Shown piece by piece: positions 15,961-24,647 of a stretch of DNA of 64,000 bases. The stretch comes from Mycobacteroides saopaulense (GTDB lineage: Bacteria > Actinomycetota > Actinomycetes > Mycobacteriales > Mycobacteriaceae). The DNA is taken from contig NZ_CP010271.1 in assembly GCF_001456355.1 (NCBI RefSeq), positions 124,001 through 188,000 on the forward strand, given 5' to 3'. Position 1 is the first letter of the stretch. Each line of letters begins with the position of its first letter. The notes below the pieces were generated by a model that saw only the letters and a list, made by a program, of their open reading frames with translations, was not told the origin of the DNA and made no database searches. The position numbers and the translations under genes are program-made.

Positions 15961-16941
15961 ATGACCTTGAAGACGCGGCTGACCGACCGCTTCGGCATCG
16001 AGCATCCGGTGGTTCTGGCACCGATGGACAACGTGGCCGATGCATGCCTCGCGAGCGCTGTCAGCGCTGCGGGTGGGCTCGGATTGCTCGGCGGCGGCTA
16101 CGCGGACCAGACCTGGATCCGTGATCAATTCGACCGGGTGACAGCTGCGGTCGGATGCGGATTCATTACCTGGACGCTGAAGGGAAACGAGCAGGCCCTG
16201 GACCACGCGCTGGAACGAAACCCCGCCGCGATCTTTCTGTCCTTCGGAGATCCCGCGCCCTACGCACCGCGCATCCGCGCCGCCGGTGTCCCGCTGATCT
16301 GCCAGGTGCACAACGTCCGGCAGGCACTACGGGCCGTTGAGGTGGGTGCCGATGTCATTGCCGCTCAAGGAGGAGAAGCAGGCGGACACGGCGAAGGGCA
16401 ACGATCGACATTCACCCTGGTGCCCGAGATCGCCGACCTGGTGGCGAGCACCGCGCCGCAGGTCCTGGTGCTGGCGGCCGGTGGAGTGACCGATGGCCGC
16501 GGCCTGGCGGCATCGCTCGCCCTCGGGGCCGACGGGGTGCTGGTCGGGACCCGGTTCTGGGCGGCGCACGAAGCCGCGATCTCCCCGGCTGCCCAGCAAT
16601 ACGCCCTTCGGGTCAACGGCGACATGACCATCCGTCAACACGTCTACGACATCGTGCGTGGCAAGAGCTGGCCGCGCACGTACAGCGGGCGGGTGCTGCG
16701 CAACGACTTCGTCGACACGTGGCACGACCACGAGAACGAGCTCGTCGCCCACCTCGACCAGGCCCGGTCCGGTTACGAGATCGGGGTGACGGCTGAGGAT
16801 TACCGCGTCGCGAATCTGATCGTGGGCGAGGGCATCGGGCGGATACGACAGATAGAGACTGCCGCGGACATCGTCCATTCCATGGTGATCCAGGCAGCCG
16901 CAATCAGCCCGACACATCAAGGAGTCAACACATGCCACTAG
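15961..16941 (+). CDS. Nitronate monooxygenase
   Basis: This 326-residue FMN enzyme of the 2-nitropropane dioxygenase family oxidises alkyl nitronates. It has 'HPVVLAPMDNVADACLASAVSAAGGLGLLGGG' at the N-terminus, 'AQGGEAGGHGEG' near residue 140 (the A-Q-G-x-E-A-G-G-H motif with the catalytic-region histidine) and a phosphate-binding 'ALGADGVLVGTRFWAAHEA'. The protein is a typical class I member. It overlaps the tautomerase gene by 10 bases and a LysR gene follows, so the three look like one functional unit for a nitro or small carbonyl compound. Confidence 0.88.
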   Translation: MTLKTRLTDRFGIEHPVVLAPMDNVADACLASAVSAAGGLGLLGGGYADQTWIRDQFDRVTAAVGCGFITWTLKGNEQALDHALERNPAAIFLSFGDPAPYAPRIRAAGVPLICQVHNVRQALRAVEVGADVIAAQGGEAGGHGEGQRSTFTLVPEIADLVASTAPQVLVLAAGGVTDGRGLAASLALGADGVLVGTRFWAAHEAAISPAAQQYALRVNGDMTIRQHVYDIVRGKSWPRTYSGRVLRNDFVDTWHDHENELVAHLDQARSGYEIGVTAEDYRVANLIVGEGIGRIRQIETAADIVHSMVIQAAAISPTHQGVNTCH

Positions 16942-17342
16942 TGCGTATCGACCTCACCTCGGACCGGTCCCGTGCAGAGCGGCGCGCCATCGCCGATGCC
17001 GTGCATGGCGGGCTGGTCGCGGTCCTGAAGATTCCCGAGCGAGACCGCTTCCAGATCATCACCGCACACGACCCGGCCGACATCATCGCCGAGGATGCGG
17101 GACTGGGATTCACGCGCTCGCAGGTGGTGATCGTGCACATCTTCACCCAGGGCGGCCGCACGGCGCAGACCAAGCAGCGGGTCTTCTCCGAGCTGGCGAA
17201 CAGACTTGAGGCGGTCGGCGTCGCGGGAGCGGACTTATTCGTGGCAGTTAGCGAAAACGGGCCGCAGGATTGGTCTTTCGGCTTTGGCAAGGCACAGTAC
17301 GTCACCGGCGAGTTGGCGGTGCCTGCCATCGCAAGCGCATGA
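16932..17342 (+). CDS. Tautomerase-superfamily protein, malonate-semialdehyde-decarboxylase-like
   Basis: This 136-residue protein begins MPLVRIDL, leaving the catalytic N-terminal proline after Met removal. 'RDRFQIITAHDP', 'GLGFTRSQVVIVHIFTQGGRTAQTK' and 'VSENGPQDWSFGFGKAQYVTGEL' match the MSAD subgroup of the superfamily closely, including an arginine in the GFTR segment. Family members decarboxylate malonate semialdehyde or hydrate small unsaturated acids. It overlaps the nitronate monooxygenase gene. A route in which denitration yields a 3-oxo acid handled by this enzyme is a reasonable inference. Confidence 0.82.
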   Translation: MPLVRIDLTSDRSRAERRAIADAVHGGLVAVLKIPERDRFQIITAHDPADIIAEDAGLGFTRSQVVIVHIFTQGGRTAQTKQRVFSELANRLEAVGVAGADLFVAVSENGPQDWSFGFGKAQYVTGELAVPAIASA

Positions 17343-17354
17343 TTGACTCCAGGT

Positions 17355-18248
17355 ATGGAGCTCAGTGATATCACGCACTTCCTCGCGGTTGCCGAGGCCG
17401 GCGGTATATCTCATGCCTCGAAGCGGCTGCACACCGTGCAGTCGAATGTCAGCGCTCACATCAAGGCGTTGGAAGACGAACTCGGCGTCGAGTTGTTTCG
17501 GCGACATGCTCGGGGCGTGACCCTGACCAACGCCGGGGAGGCATTCCTGCCGTACGCGGAGCGGATCAGGGCGCTGTTGCGAGAAGCCGCGCAGGTGGTC
17601 GGCGATGAGGCCGAGCCCACCGGGACACTGGCGATCGGGTCCATGGAAACCACGGCTGGTCTACGGCTACCCGGCATCCTGGCGGCATATGCCGCGGCGT
17701 GTCCGCGGGTGGACTTCACACTCAGCACCGGCACCACCGCCGAGCTGACCGACATGGTGATCGATCATCGGCTCGACGGTGGATTCGTCTGTGGTCCCGT
17801 CGAACATGGATCTCTCACAACGGATTTAGCGTTCGTAGAAGAGCTGGCCCTGGTCACAGCTCAGCGACATACGGACATCCGAGACGTTCTCGGCACCCTT
17901 GGGCGGATGCTTGTCTTTCGGCACGGGTGCGCGTATCGGGCCCGGCTGCATGAGATCTTCGTCGACCACGGCACCGTCGAACCGCAGGTCCTCGAGTTCG
18001 GCAGCCTCGAGGGAATCCTTGGCTGTGTCGCGGCCGATATGGGTGTGACCCTGCTGCCGGTGGGAGTGGTCACGGCTTCGCAGCGGGCCTCGTTGTTACG
18101 GATGCATCCGCTGCCGACATCACACGCCCGGGTTGAAACGGTGTTCATCCGTCGTGCGGATGCGGTTGTCTCACCGGCGATGTCACAGTTCCTGCGTCAC
18201 TTACAACGCGCCGATGCGCCGGTGATGCTGCGCTCGGTCGCGCCCTGA
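17355..18248 (+). CDS. LysR-family transcriptional regulator
   Basis: This 297-residue protein has the LysR N-terminal winged helix MELSDITHFLAVAEAGGISHASKRLHTVQSNVSAHIKALEDELGVELF (positions listed as segments: helix-turn-helix about 18-37) and an effector domain with 'GTLAIGSMETTAGLRLPGILAAYAAACPRV'. It starts at ATG 17355, 12 bases after the tautomerase stop, on the same strand. LysR proteins usually control adjacent genes in response to a pathway metabolite, so the monooxygenase/tautomerase pair is the likely target. The common divergent layout is not used here. Confidence 0.85.
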   Translation: MELSDITHFLAVAEAGGISHASKRLHTVQSNVSAHIKALEDELGVELFRRHARGVTLTNAGEAFLPYAERIRALLREAAQVVGDEAEPTGTLAIGSMETTAGLRLPGILAAYAAACPRVDFTLSTGTTAELTDMVIDHRLDGGFVCGPVEHGSLTTDLAFVEELALVTAQRHTDIRDVLGTLGRMLVFRHGCAYRARLHEIFVDHGTVEPQVLEFGSLEGILGCVAADMGVTLLPVGVVTASQRASLLRMHPLPTSHARVETVFIRRADAVVSPAMSQFLRHLQRADAPVMLRSVAP

Positions 18249-18812
18249 TCACTCGTAGCGCCCGTATCCGGTGATACCCGGGTCCTCGGCGGCCACGTAG
18301 GTCGACAAGCCCACACCGCGCCCCTCGCCGCCGCCGACGGTGGTCAGGGTGCCGTTGTCGTTGACGAGCACGATGTTGACGTGCTGACCCTTGGGACTCG
18401 GTTGGTCGTACAGCACCATGTCGCCGGGCTTTGGCGCGTAATCGGGGGTCTCGTAGCGCCCCGCGTCCTTGAGATACGCGGTCAGCGTCAGCACCCCGGG
18501 AATGCGCCAGTTTCCGGAATTGGGGTTGGAGAACGGCTTGCCGGACTCGCGCATCACCCAACTGGTGAAGTCGGCACACCACGGCTCGTCGTTGCCCTCG
18601 GAGTACTTGATCATCCCGGCCTGCGTGGCGTACTCCTGTTCCAGGATTCGTACCACAGCGGCGCGCCCGGGCGACAACGCTGAGGTGTCGACAACAGGAA
18701 ATTCCGGGCTTGTGGTGCGGGAACGGTAGTAACCGAGGGCGCCGCCCGCCACCACCACAAGGGTCGTGACGAGTGCGACCAGTAGTAGGGCCCGGCGGAT
18801 AGATCTGCGCAT
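18249..18812 (-). CDS. Membrane-anchored CHAP-domain protein
   Basis: This 187-residue protein has an arginine-rich N-terminus (MRRSIRR) and one membrane helix or signal anchor at about 8-28. The exported part is a CHAP domain: EPWCADFTSWVMRESG supplies the catalytic cysteine and GQHVNIVLVND the histidine. CHAP domains are peptidoglycan amidases or endopeptidases, and the YATQAG...NWRIPG segment is typical of small mycobacterial members. A TACTCT -10 element lies 7 bases before ATG 18812. It abuts the LysR stop on the other strand. Confidence 0.8.
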   Translation of the reverse strand: MRRSIRRALLLVALVTTLVVVAGGALGYYRSRTTSPEFPVVDTSALSPGRAAVVRILEQEYATQAGMIKYSEGNDEPWCADFTSWVMRESGKPFSNPNSGNWRIPGVLTLTAYLKDAGRYETPDYAPKPGDMVLYDQPSPKGQHVNIVLVNDNGTLTTVGGGEGRGVGLSTYVAAEDPGITGYGRYE

Positions 18813-18819
18813 GCGATCC

Positions 18820-18825
18820 AGAGTA
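18820..18825 (-). promoter_or_regulatory. -10 hexamer of CHAP gene
   Basis: On the minus strand TACTCT lies 7 bases before ATG 18812, a leaderless layout. Confidence 0.5.
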
Positions 18826-18849
18826 CGGACGTTTGCCCGGTGGCCGGTT

Positions 18850-19572
18850 CTAGTCTTCGGCGTCCCACAGTCGTCGGTAGTAGGCCATGCGCTCAGGGTC
18901 GTGGGCCACCCCGTACGCCTCGAAGAACGTAGCGTCCCAGCCCTCGCCGTAGTTCCATTGCAGTGACCAGCTGGCGACCGCCAGGTCAGCCCAGCGATCG
19001 GCAACTCCCAGGTCGCCGAAGTCCACGTGCCCACACCATGTCCCGCCGTCATCGAGCAGGGTGTTGGGAGCGCAGGCATCGCCGTGACACACCACCAGGC
19101 GATCGATCGGCGGGTGCTCCACGAGCCCGCCCGGTGCCGAGATTCGCGCCACCCGGTCGGCGACCGACCAGCTGAACGGACACCTATCGACCGGCAGCCG
19201 GTCATGCAGCGCCCGCAGCCCGGACCCGATGGCGCGGACCGCGCGTCCGGGGTCCTCGACCCAGCGCGGCGCCACCGCACTATCGCCGCGGATTCCGGCG
19301 GTGTGCAGCCAGTGCAGCGAGCCCTCGGTGTTGACGTCCAGCACGGCGGGAACCGTCGTGTAGCGACCCGCCCAGGTGAGTTTCTCGGCCTCGGCGCGCA
19401 GGTCGATCGCGGGGTGCGGCGCCGTCACCTTCACGAATTCGCGGGCGATCCCGGTGCCGATTTGAAACGTGTGACCGCCGATTTCGTTGTCCCACACCGG
19501 CAGTATCGGTCGGCCGGAGGCGAGGCGGGCCACGATCTCGGGGATGTTCCCCGGTCCGGTCGGAATCGTCAC
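18850..19572 (-). CDS. APH-family phosphotransferase, Rv3817-like
   Basis: This 240-residue protein has the aminoglycoside-phosphotransferase fold: VCHGDACAPNTLLDDGG is the Brenner-type catalytic loop (H-G-D-x4-N) and HVDFGDLGVADRWADLA the metal-binding D-x-G/D region. The N-lobe is compact. Rv3817 is the positional counterpart, followed by the acyltransferase genes as in M. tuberculosis. The family includes drug-modifying enzymes and metabolite kinases, and the substrate cannot be read from the sequence. Because the gene is at a conserved chromosomal place, a housekeeping kinase is as likely as a resistance enzyme. The start is GTG 19572. Confidence 0.8.
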   Translation of the reverse strand: MTIPTGPGNIPEIVARLASGRPILPVWDNEIGGHTFQIGTGIAREFVKVTAPHPAIDLRAEAEKLTWAGRYTTVPAVLDVNTEGSLHWLHTAGIRGDSAVAPRWVEDPGRAVRAIGSGLRALHDRLPVDRCPFSWSVADRVARISAPGGLVEHPPIDRLVVCHGDACAPNTLLDDGGTWCGHVDFGDLGVADRWADLAVASWSLQWNYGEGWDATFFEAYGVAHDPERMAYYRRLWDAED

Positions 19573-19603
19573 CGGTCCAGTCTGCCCGTCGTGGGCTGGC
19601 GAG

Positions 19604-19609
19604 TAGCGT
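19604..19609 (+). promoter_or_regulatory. -10 hexamer of SDR gene
   Basis: TAGCGT lies 7 bases before GTG 19617 and decides that start over GTG 19608. Confidence 0.55.
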
Positions 19610-19616
19610 GCCGGAG

Positions 19617-20390
19617 GTGAACCTCAACGACTTTCAAGCGCTCTACGACTTGTCGGGCCGTACCGCCATCGTCACCGGCGGTACTCGGGGAATCGGCTAT
19701 GCGATCGCCGAAGCCCTCGGTGCCTGCGGGGCATCGGTGGTGGTGTCGAGTCGCAAGGCAGACGCCTGCACCGCCGCGGCGAAGGAACTCCAGGACAAGG
19801 GATATCGGTCGCTCGGTGTGCCCGCCCATATGGGCGATCTCGGCGATATCGATGCCTTGGTGGCCAGCACGGTCGACGAGTTCGGGGGCGTCGACATCGT
19901 CGTCAACGCGGCGGCCAATCCGGTCGCGCAGCCCATGGGCAGCTACACCCCGGAGGCGCTGGGCAAGTCGTTCGACGTCAACGTGCGCGGGCCGGTGTTC
20001 CTGGTGCAGGCCGCGCTGCCGCATCTGAGCGCCAGCGAGCACGCGTCGGTGCTCAACGTGGTGTCCGTGGCGGCATTCCAGTACGTGCCGATGCTCTCGA
20101 TGTACGCGGCGATGAAGGCCACGCTGATGTCGTTCACCCGGTCGATGGCCGCTGAGTACACCGGGCGCGGCATCCGGGTGAATGCACTGGCACCCGGCAC
20201 CGTCGACACCTACATGCTCCAGCAGAACCCGCAGGAGATCATCGACGCGATGGCCGCGCAGTCCTTCATGGGCCGCGTGGCACACACCGACGAGATGATC
20301 GGCCCGGCTCTGTTGCTGCTGTCCGACGCCGGTTCCTTCATCACCGGGCAGGTGATCGTCGCCGACGGTGGTGGTGGCGTGCAGCGCTAG
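19617..20390 (+). CDS. Short-chain dehydrogenase/reductase
   Basis: This 257-residue classical SDR has the NAD(P)-binding TGGTRGIG near residue 20, NAAANP where SDRs have NNAG, and a catalytic Ser followed by Y-AAM-K (SMYAAMKATL). The C-terminal 'FITGQVIVADGGGGVQR' is typical. 'SSRK' at the end of the second strand suggests NADPH use. The substrate is unknown. GTG 19617 is favoured from -10 spacing. It is divergent from the phosphotransferase and 47 bases before the acyltransferase pair. Confidence 0.88.
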   Translation: MNLNDFQALYDLSGRTAIVTGGTRGIGYAIAEALGACGASVVVSSRKADACTAAAKELQDKGYRSLGVPAHMGDLGDIDALVASTVDEFGGVDIVVNAAANPVAQPMGSYTPEALGKSFDVNVRGPVFLVQAALPHLSASEHASVLNVVSVAAFQYVPMLSMYAAMKATLMSFTRSMAAEYTGRGIRVNALAPGTVDTYMLQQNPQEIIDAMAAQSFMGRVAHTDEMIGPALLLLSDAGSFITGQVIVADGGGGVQR

Positions 20391-20425
20391 GAGGGTATCG
20401 AGTGTGCAAGCTGGACCTCCAGCGC

Positions 20426-20431
20426 TAGGCT
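20426..20431 (+). promoter_or_regulatory. -10 hexamer of acyltransferase pair
   Basis: TAGGCT lies 6 bases before GTG 20438. It probably drives both acyltransferase genes and the HAD gene. Confidence 0.5.
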
Positions 20432-20437
20432 CGTCAC

Positions 20438-21235
20438 GTGGAGCCTGTCTATGGAACGGTGATCGGGCTTGCCCGCACCGTCTGGGCCATTCAGGGCCTG
20501 AAATTCACCGTCACCGGTGTTGAGAACCTGCCGACCGAGGGCGGCGCGGTGGTGGCGATCAACCACACCGGCTACATGGATTTCACCTTCGCCGGGCTGC
20601 CGGCGTTCCTTCAGAAGAAGGGGCGCAAGGTGCGGTTCATGGCGAAGAAGGAAACCTTCGACAACAAGATCACCGGCCCCATCATGCGGGGGTGTCGGCA
20701 TATCTCGGTGGACCGCGTCGACGGTGCCGCCTCCTATAGCGAGGCGGTCGAGAAGCTCAAGGCGGGTGAACTCGTCGGGGTGTACCCGGAGGCGACCATC
20801 AGCCGCAGCTTCGAGATCAAGGAGTTCAAGAGCGGCGCCGCACGGATGGCGATCGAGGCCGGCGTGCCGATCGTCCCGCACATCATCTGGGGCGCTCAGC
20901 GCATCTGGACCAAGGGGCACCCCAAGAACCTTGGGCGCACCAATACGCCGATCTCGATCGCGGTGGGTGCACCCATCCCGCCGACGCTGCCCGTCTCGGA
21001 GCTCACCGCGCTGCTGCATGCCCGCATGCAGCACCTGCTGCTGGAGGTGCAGGACGATTACGGCCCGCACCCGGCCGGTGAGTACTGGGTGCCGCATCGG
21101 CTGGGTGGGTCCGCGCCGACCCTGGCCGAGGCCGCGCAGTGGGATGCTCAGGACGCTGCCGAGCGCAAGGCACAGCGCGCCGCGCGCGAGGCCGAAAAGC
21201 AGTCCCAAAAGGATGGGGCACAGAAAGAAAACTAG
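20438..21235 (+). CDS. PlsC-type acyltransferase, copy 1 (Rv3814c-Rv3816c family)
   Basis: This 265-residue 1-acylglycerol-3-phosphate acyltransferase-like protein has AINHTGYMDF (the N-H-x4-D catalytic motif, about residues 41-50), SVDR near 90, VYPEATISRS near 115 and IVPHIIWG. The C-terminal 45 residues are charged and Lys/Gln-rich. Such enzymes transfer fatty acyl chains to glycerol-phosphate lipids at the membrane, and the exact acceptor is unknown. It ends directly at the start of its paralogue, giving an operon with the HAD gene. Confidence 0.88.
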   Translation: MEPVYGTVIGLARTVWAIQGLKFTVTGVENLPTEGGAVVAINHTGYMDFTFAGLPAFLQKKGRKVRFMAKKETFDNKITGPIMRGCRHISVDRVDGAASYSEAVEKLKAGELVGVYPEATISRSFEIKEFKSGAARMAIEAGVPIVPHIIWGAQRIWTKGHPKNLGRTNTPISIAVGAPIPPTLPVSELTALLHARMQHLLLEVQDDYGPHPAGEYWVPHRLGGSAPTLAEAAQWDAQDAAERKAQRAAREAEKQSQKDGAQKEN

Positions 21236-22000
21236 ATGGAACCGGTTTACCGACTCCTCGAAATCACAGCCCGTACGGCGGTCTTCCTCACGGGGACGAC
21301 GATCAGATATCGAGGTCTGGAGCAGGTCCCATCCAGCGGTGGCGCGGTCATAGCGATCAACCACACGAGTTACGTCGACTTCCTCCCCGCAGGTCTGGCG
21401 ACAGTACGCGCGGGACGGAGGTTGCGGTTCATGCTCAAGGCAGAGATGCAAGAAGTCCCGGTCATGAACTTCCTGATCAAACACGCCAAGGCGATTCCCG
21501 TGGACCGCAGCGCGGGCCATGGCGCCTACGAGGCCGCGGTCGAGAGCCTGCGCGGTGGCGAGATCGTCGGGGTGTATCCGGAGGCGACCATCAGCCGCAG
21601 TTTCGAGATCAAGGAGTTCAAGAGCGGGGCAGCGCGGATGGCTGATGAGGCGGGAGTACCGATCGTGCCGCTCATCGTCTGGGGTGCCCAGCGCATCTGG
21701 ACCAAGGATCATCCAAAAGATTTGGGCCACGCCAAGATTCCGGTGAATGTCGTGGTCGGCGCACCGCTGCGCAGCTCTGCGGATTTCGAGCGCACCACGG
21801 CCGAATTACACGACGCCATGGAGCAACTGCTCACCCAGGCGCAGCAGGACTATCCCGGTGAGCCGGGTGCGTACTGGTTGCCGAGGCGTTTGGGCGGTAG
21901 TGCTCCCACACCAGAGGAGGCCGCTGTGCTGGACCGTGCGGAACTGGCCGAACGTGCCCGTAAGAAGGCCCACAAGAAGACAGATCCGGGGCGCGCATGA
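21236..22000 (+). CDS. PlsC-type acyltransferase, copy 2
   Basis: This 254-residue paralogue of the preceding protein has AINHTSYVDF, PVDRSAG and VYPEATISRS. The stretch from VGVYPEATIS to KSGAARMA is identical or nearly so in both proteins and close to identical in DNA, while the N-termini differ widely. It starts at ATG 21236, one base after the upstream TAG. Its stop overlaps the HAD start (ATGA). M. tuberculosis has three such genes here; this window has two. Acceptor preference of the two enzymes may differ through the variable region before SVDR/PVDR. Confidence 0.88.
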   Translation: MEPVYRLLEITARTAVFLTGTTIRYRGLEQVPSSGGAVIAINHTSYVDFLPAGLATVRAGRRLRFMLKAEMQEVPVMNFLIKHAKAIPVDRSAGHGAYEAAVESLRGGEIVGVYPEATISRSFEIKEFKSGAARMADEAGVPIVPLIVWGAQRIWTKDHPKDLGHAKIPVNVVVGAPLRSSADFERTTAELHDAMEQLLTQAQQDYPGEPGAYWLPRRLGGSAPTPEEAAVLDRAELAERARKKAHKKTDPGRA

Positions 22001-22815
22001 ACTCTCCCGCCCTGATCGCCTCCGATGTGGACGGGACGCTGATCGATTCCGATGAGGTCCTGTCCGCGCGTACCCGTGCGGTCATCACCGCCGCGGTCGA
22101 GTCCGGCGCGGGGTTCATCCTCGCCACCGGCCGTCCGCCTCGGTGGATCACCCCTATCGTCGACGCCCTCGGTTTCGCGCCGATCTCGGTGTGTGCCAAT
22201 GGATCCGTTCTGTACGACGCGGACAGCGACCGGATCATCTCGGCGGCCACGCTCGGGGCGCAGGAGCTGGCCGTGCTCGCCGAGGTGGCGCAGGCGGCCA
22301 TTCCGGGGGTCGGGCTTGCGGTGGAGCGGGTCGGCCGCAGCGCGCACGACGCGGCAACACCCCAGTTCGTCAGCTCACCCGGCTATGAACACGCCTGGCT
22401 GAACCCGGACAACACCGAGGTGTCCCTGGAGGATCTGCTGAGCTTTCCCGCGGTGAAGCTGTTGGTGCGCAAGGCCGGAGCCCACAGTTCGGAGATGGCC
22501 AAGGTCCTGGCGCCACTGGTGCGCGAGGCGGGTGCGGCCATCACCTATTCCACGGACAACGGGCTCATCGAGGTGATGCCGACCGGAATCAGCAAGGCCA
22601 GCGGTATCGCAGTAGTAGCGGAACGTGCTGGTGTGCAACCGGAATCGATCATCGCCTTCGGTGACATGCCCAACGACGTAGACATGCTGCGCTGGGCGGG
22701 GCATGGGGTGGCGATGGGCAACGCGCACCCGGATGCGCGTGCCGCCGCCAATGAGGTGACCGCCACCAACAACGACGACGGCGTGGCCAAGGTTCTCGAA
22801 CGCTGGTGGGGCTGA
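21997..22815 (+). CDS. HAD-superfamily Cof-type hydrolase, Rv3813c-like
   Basis: This 272-residue protein has HAD motif I IASDVDGTLID (nucleophile Asp at residue 10), motif II TGRPP, a lysine in PTGISKASG, and motif IV FGDMPNDVDML, with a C2 cap between II and III. The Cof-type family holds phosphatases of sugar phosphates, nucleotides or flavin precursors, and specificity cannot be told. It is third in the acyltransferase operon with an ATGA overlap, which is a conserved mycobacterial arrangement and might point to a phosphatidic-acid or glycerol-phosphate substrate. Confidence 0.88.
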   Translation: MNSPALIASDVDGTLIDSDEVLSARTRAVITAAVESGAGFILATGRPPRWITPIVDALGFAPISVCANGSVLYDADSDRIISAATLGAQELAVLAEVAQAAIPGVGLAVERVGRSAHDAATPQFVSSPGYEHAWLNPDNTEVSLEDLLSFPAVKLLVRKAGAHSSEMAKVLAPLVREAGAAITYSTDNGLIEVMPTGISKASGIAVVAERAGVQPESIIAFGDMPNDVDMLRWAGHGVAMGNAHPDARAAANEVTATNNDDGVAKVLERWWG

Positions 22816-22836
22816 GACGCTGCTTCTCGCGGAGCG

Positions 22837-24588
22837 CTAGCCTGCGGGTGCGAACTGTTCGACCGGGGGCGGTGGGGGAGGCGGAGCCGGTGCGGGCGGG
22901 GGAGGCGCCGCGGGAGCTGCCGGGGCAGAGAACTGCTCGGGCAAGGCATTCTGCGCCACCGGCGCCACCCCCAGGATCTCGCGGGTTTCTCCGTTGATCA
23001 CGCTCGACACCCGGCCGCTGGCCCGGTCATAGATCAACGAGCCGTTCTGGAAGTTCTGCACGATGATGTTCGGTTCGCCAACCTCGTCGGTCACCGGCAG
23101 GCCCAGCGGTCCACGTTCGAAATCTGTTTCGGCCCAGGCGTGATAGATCGCGCCGACGACGGGGTGGGTACCGGTTCCGGGCGAGAAGTACATCGCGCCG
23201 TTGCGGAAGGTGGCAAAGCGTGCGTCGCCGAGCGCCTGCTGCTCGGTCGAGGTGGGTGCGCCGAGGGAACCGTCCGTGCTGCCGAGCCGCATCCAGGTGT
23301 CGTAGATGGCGCCGCCGCGCATCGCATCGACCAGATCGGGCGGATCGCCGTTGGCCGCGCCGGCAGCGATATCGCGCAACCGGGGCATCAGACGGTATGC
23401 GGCCTCACCGGGGCATTCGGTGTTACCGACGTCGCGGTGGGTGAAGATTGTTGGGAGCGTGACGACTTTCCCGCCGGGCACGGTGGTGAAGGGCCCGCCC
23501 TCGGAAGCCAGGTCCACTTGTCCGCGCGGATCCACCCCGGCGAGCCGCAGGCGCCAGCCCAGCATGCGACCGGCGGATTGCAGCATGGCGGGGGAGGGTT
23601 CGTCGCGGGTGAAGTCGCCGATCAGTGCGAGGCCCCAGCTGTGTTCGTTGAATCCGCCGGTGTGTGCGCCCTGCACATTGTTGGTGATACCGCCGAAGCG
23701 CCCCTCGAAGATCTGTCCGTACTTGTCCACCAGGACGTTGTAGGCGATGTCGCACCACTTGAGGGTTTTGGTGTGGTAGGCGTAGATGGCCCGGATGATC
23801 GCGGCGGAATCGTAGGGCGTGTAGTTGTTGCTTCCGGCGGTGTGGTGGACCACGCCCGCACGTACATCTCTGTTGTAAACCGCTGGGCAGCGGTCTGATT
23901 CGTTGGCGCCCCACTGGGCGCGGGTGATGATCCGCGGCCCTGCTTGAGGCAGTGCCACCGGTGCAGACCAGCGTTCCTCGAATCGCGCCCCGTCGGGTGG
24001 CGCCAGTTTGGGGCTGATCAGGATGGCGTCGAGCCCTGTGGTCAGCGGCTGCTCGATGCTCGCGGGCCGATAACCCAATCCGGGGTCGGCCGGTGTTCGG
24101 CCACCCTCGGCCTGGGGCGGCTTCACGTTAGTGCCGTACTTCGGCTGCACTGCGATCTGTGCGGAGTGGGTGGAACCGACGAAGACCGGCTCGGTCGCCG
24201 CAGGGATCCCCTTGTGCTCGGCGGTCGGATCGCCGGATTCGACGGGGTCGAGCTCGTACCATCGTCCCCAGCTGCCATCGGTCTGCTGTGCCCGCACGGA
24301 CACGTCGACGGATGCGAGGTCCTCGCCGCGCACGGCGACGAGGCTGAAGGAGTCGGCCTGCTGGATGTCGTGCACGGTGGCCGGAGTGTTCGGACCGGGC
24401 AGCCCGACCTCAGCGGTCAGGACGTCATGGGTCGCGGCATTCTGTAGTGACTGCGAGGTGATGGCAGTTTCTTCGGCCTGCTCGGACTTGATGTGATCGA
24501 CCACGCTGACGGTCATCACCGTCGCGGTCGCGGCAACGGCCAGCGCAAGCTGCCGTTTGACTGGCATCTTGCTGACTCGTATGGGCAC
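22837..24588 (-). CDS. PGRP/amidase-2 cell-surface protein with LGFP repeats, Rv3811 (csp) type
   Basis: This 583-residue exported protein starts at GTG 24588 behind a GGGAGAG ribosome site and has a signal peptide or anchor at about 10-32. A beta-rich domain follows, then an amidase_2/PGRP domain (about 205-380): 'RIITRAQWGANESDRC', VVHHTAGSNNYTP, HSWGLALIGDF and TIFTHRDVGNTECPG supply the zinc ligands of an N-acetylmuramoyl-L-alanine amidase. Two LGFP repeats come next ('GSLGAPTSTEQ', 'GPLGLPVTDEVGE'), which bind the cell wall, then a short Pro/Ala tail. A likely role is peptidoglycan remodelling under the arabinogalactan. A GTNAC-type triple repeat lies 60 bases upstream. Confidence 0.88.
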   Translation of the reverse strand: MPIRVSKMPVKRQLALAVAATATVMTVSVVDHIKSEQAEETAITSQSLQNAATHDVLTAEVGLPGPNTPATVHDIQQADSFSLVAVRGEDLASVDVSVRAQQTDGSWGRWYELDPVESGDPTAEHKGIPAATEPVFVGSTHSAQIAVQPKYGTNVKPPQAEGGRTPADPGLGYRPASIEQPLTTGLDAILISPKLAPPDGARFEERWSAPVALPQAGPRIITRAQWGANESDRCPAVYNRDVRAGVVHHTAGSNNYTPYDSAAIIRAIYAYHTKTLKWCDIAYNVLVDKYGQIFEGRFGGITNNVQGAHTGGFNEHSWGLALIGDFTRDEPSPAMLQSAGRMLGWRLRLAGVDPRGQVDLASEGGPFTTVPGGKVVTLPTIFTHRDVGNTECPGEAAYRLMPRLRDIAAGAANGDPPDLVDAMRGGAIYDTWMRLGSTDGSLGAPTSTEQQALGDARFATFRNGAMYFSPGTGTHPVVGAIYHAWAETDFERGPLGLPVTDEVGEPNIIVQNFQNGSLIYDRASGRVSSVINGETREILGVAPVAQNALPEQFSAPAAPAAPPPPAPAPPPPPPPVEQFAPAG

Positions 24589-24647
24589 GTCGTCTCTCCC
24601 TGGATCACACCGGACGCGCCGCACGGAGCGACACGACCACCAGGAAT

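Noticed and set aside
18850..19572. The phosphotransferase as an acquired aminoglycoside-resistance gene
   Set aside because: It sits at the conserved Rv3817 position with normal base composition and no mobile-element remains, so acquisition is not supported. Resistance activity cannot be excluded.
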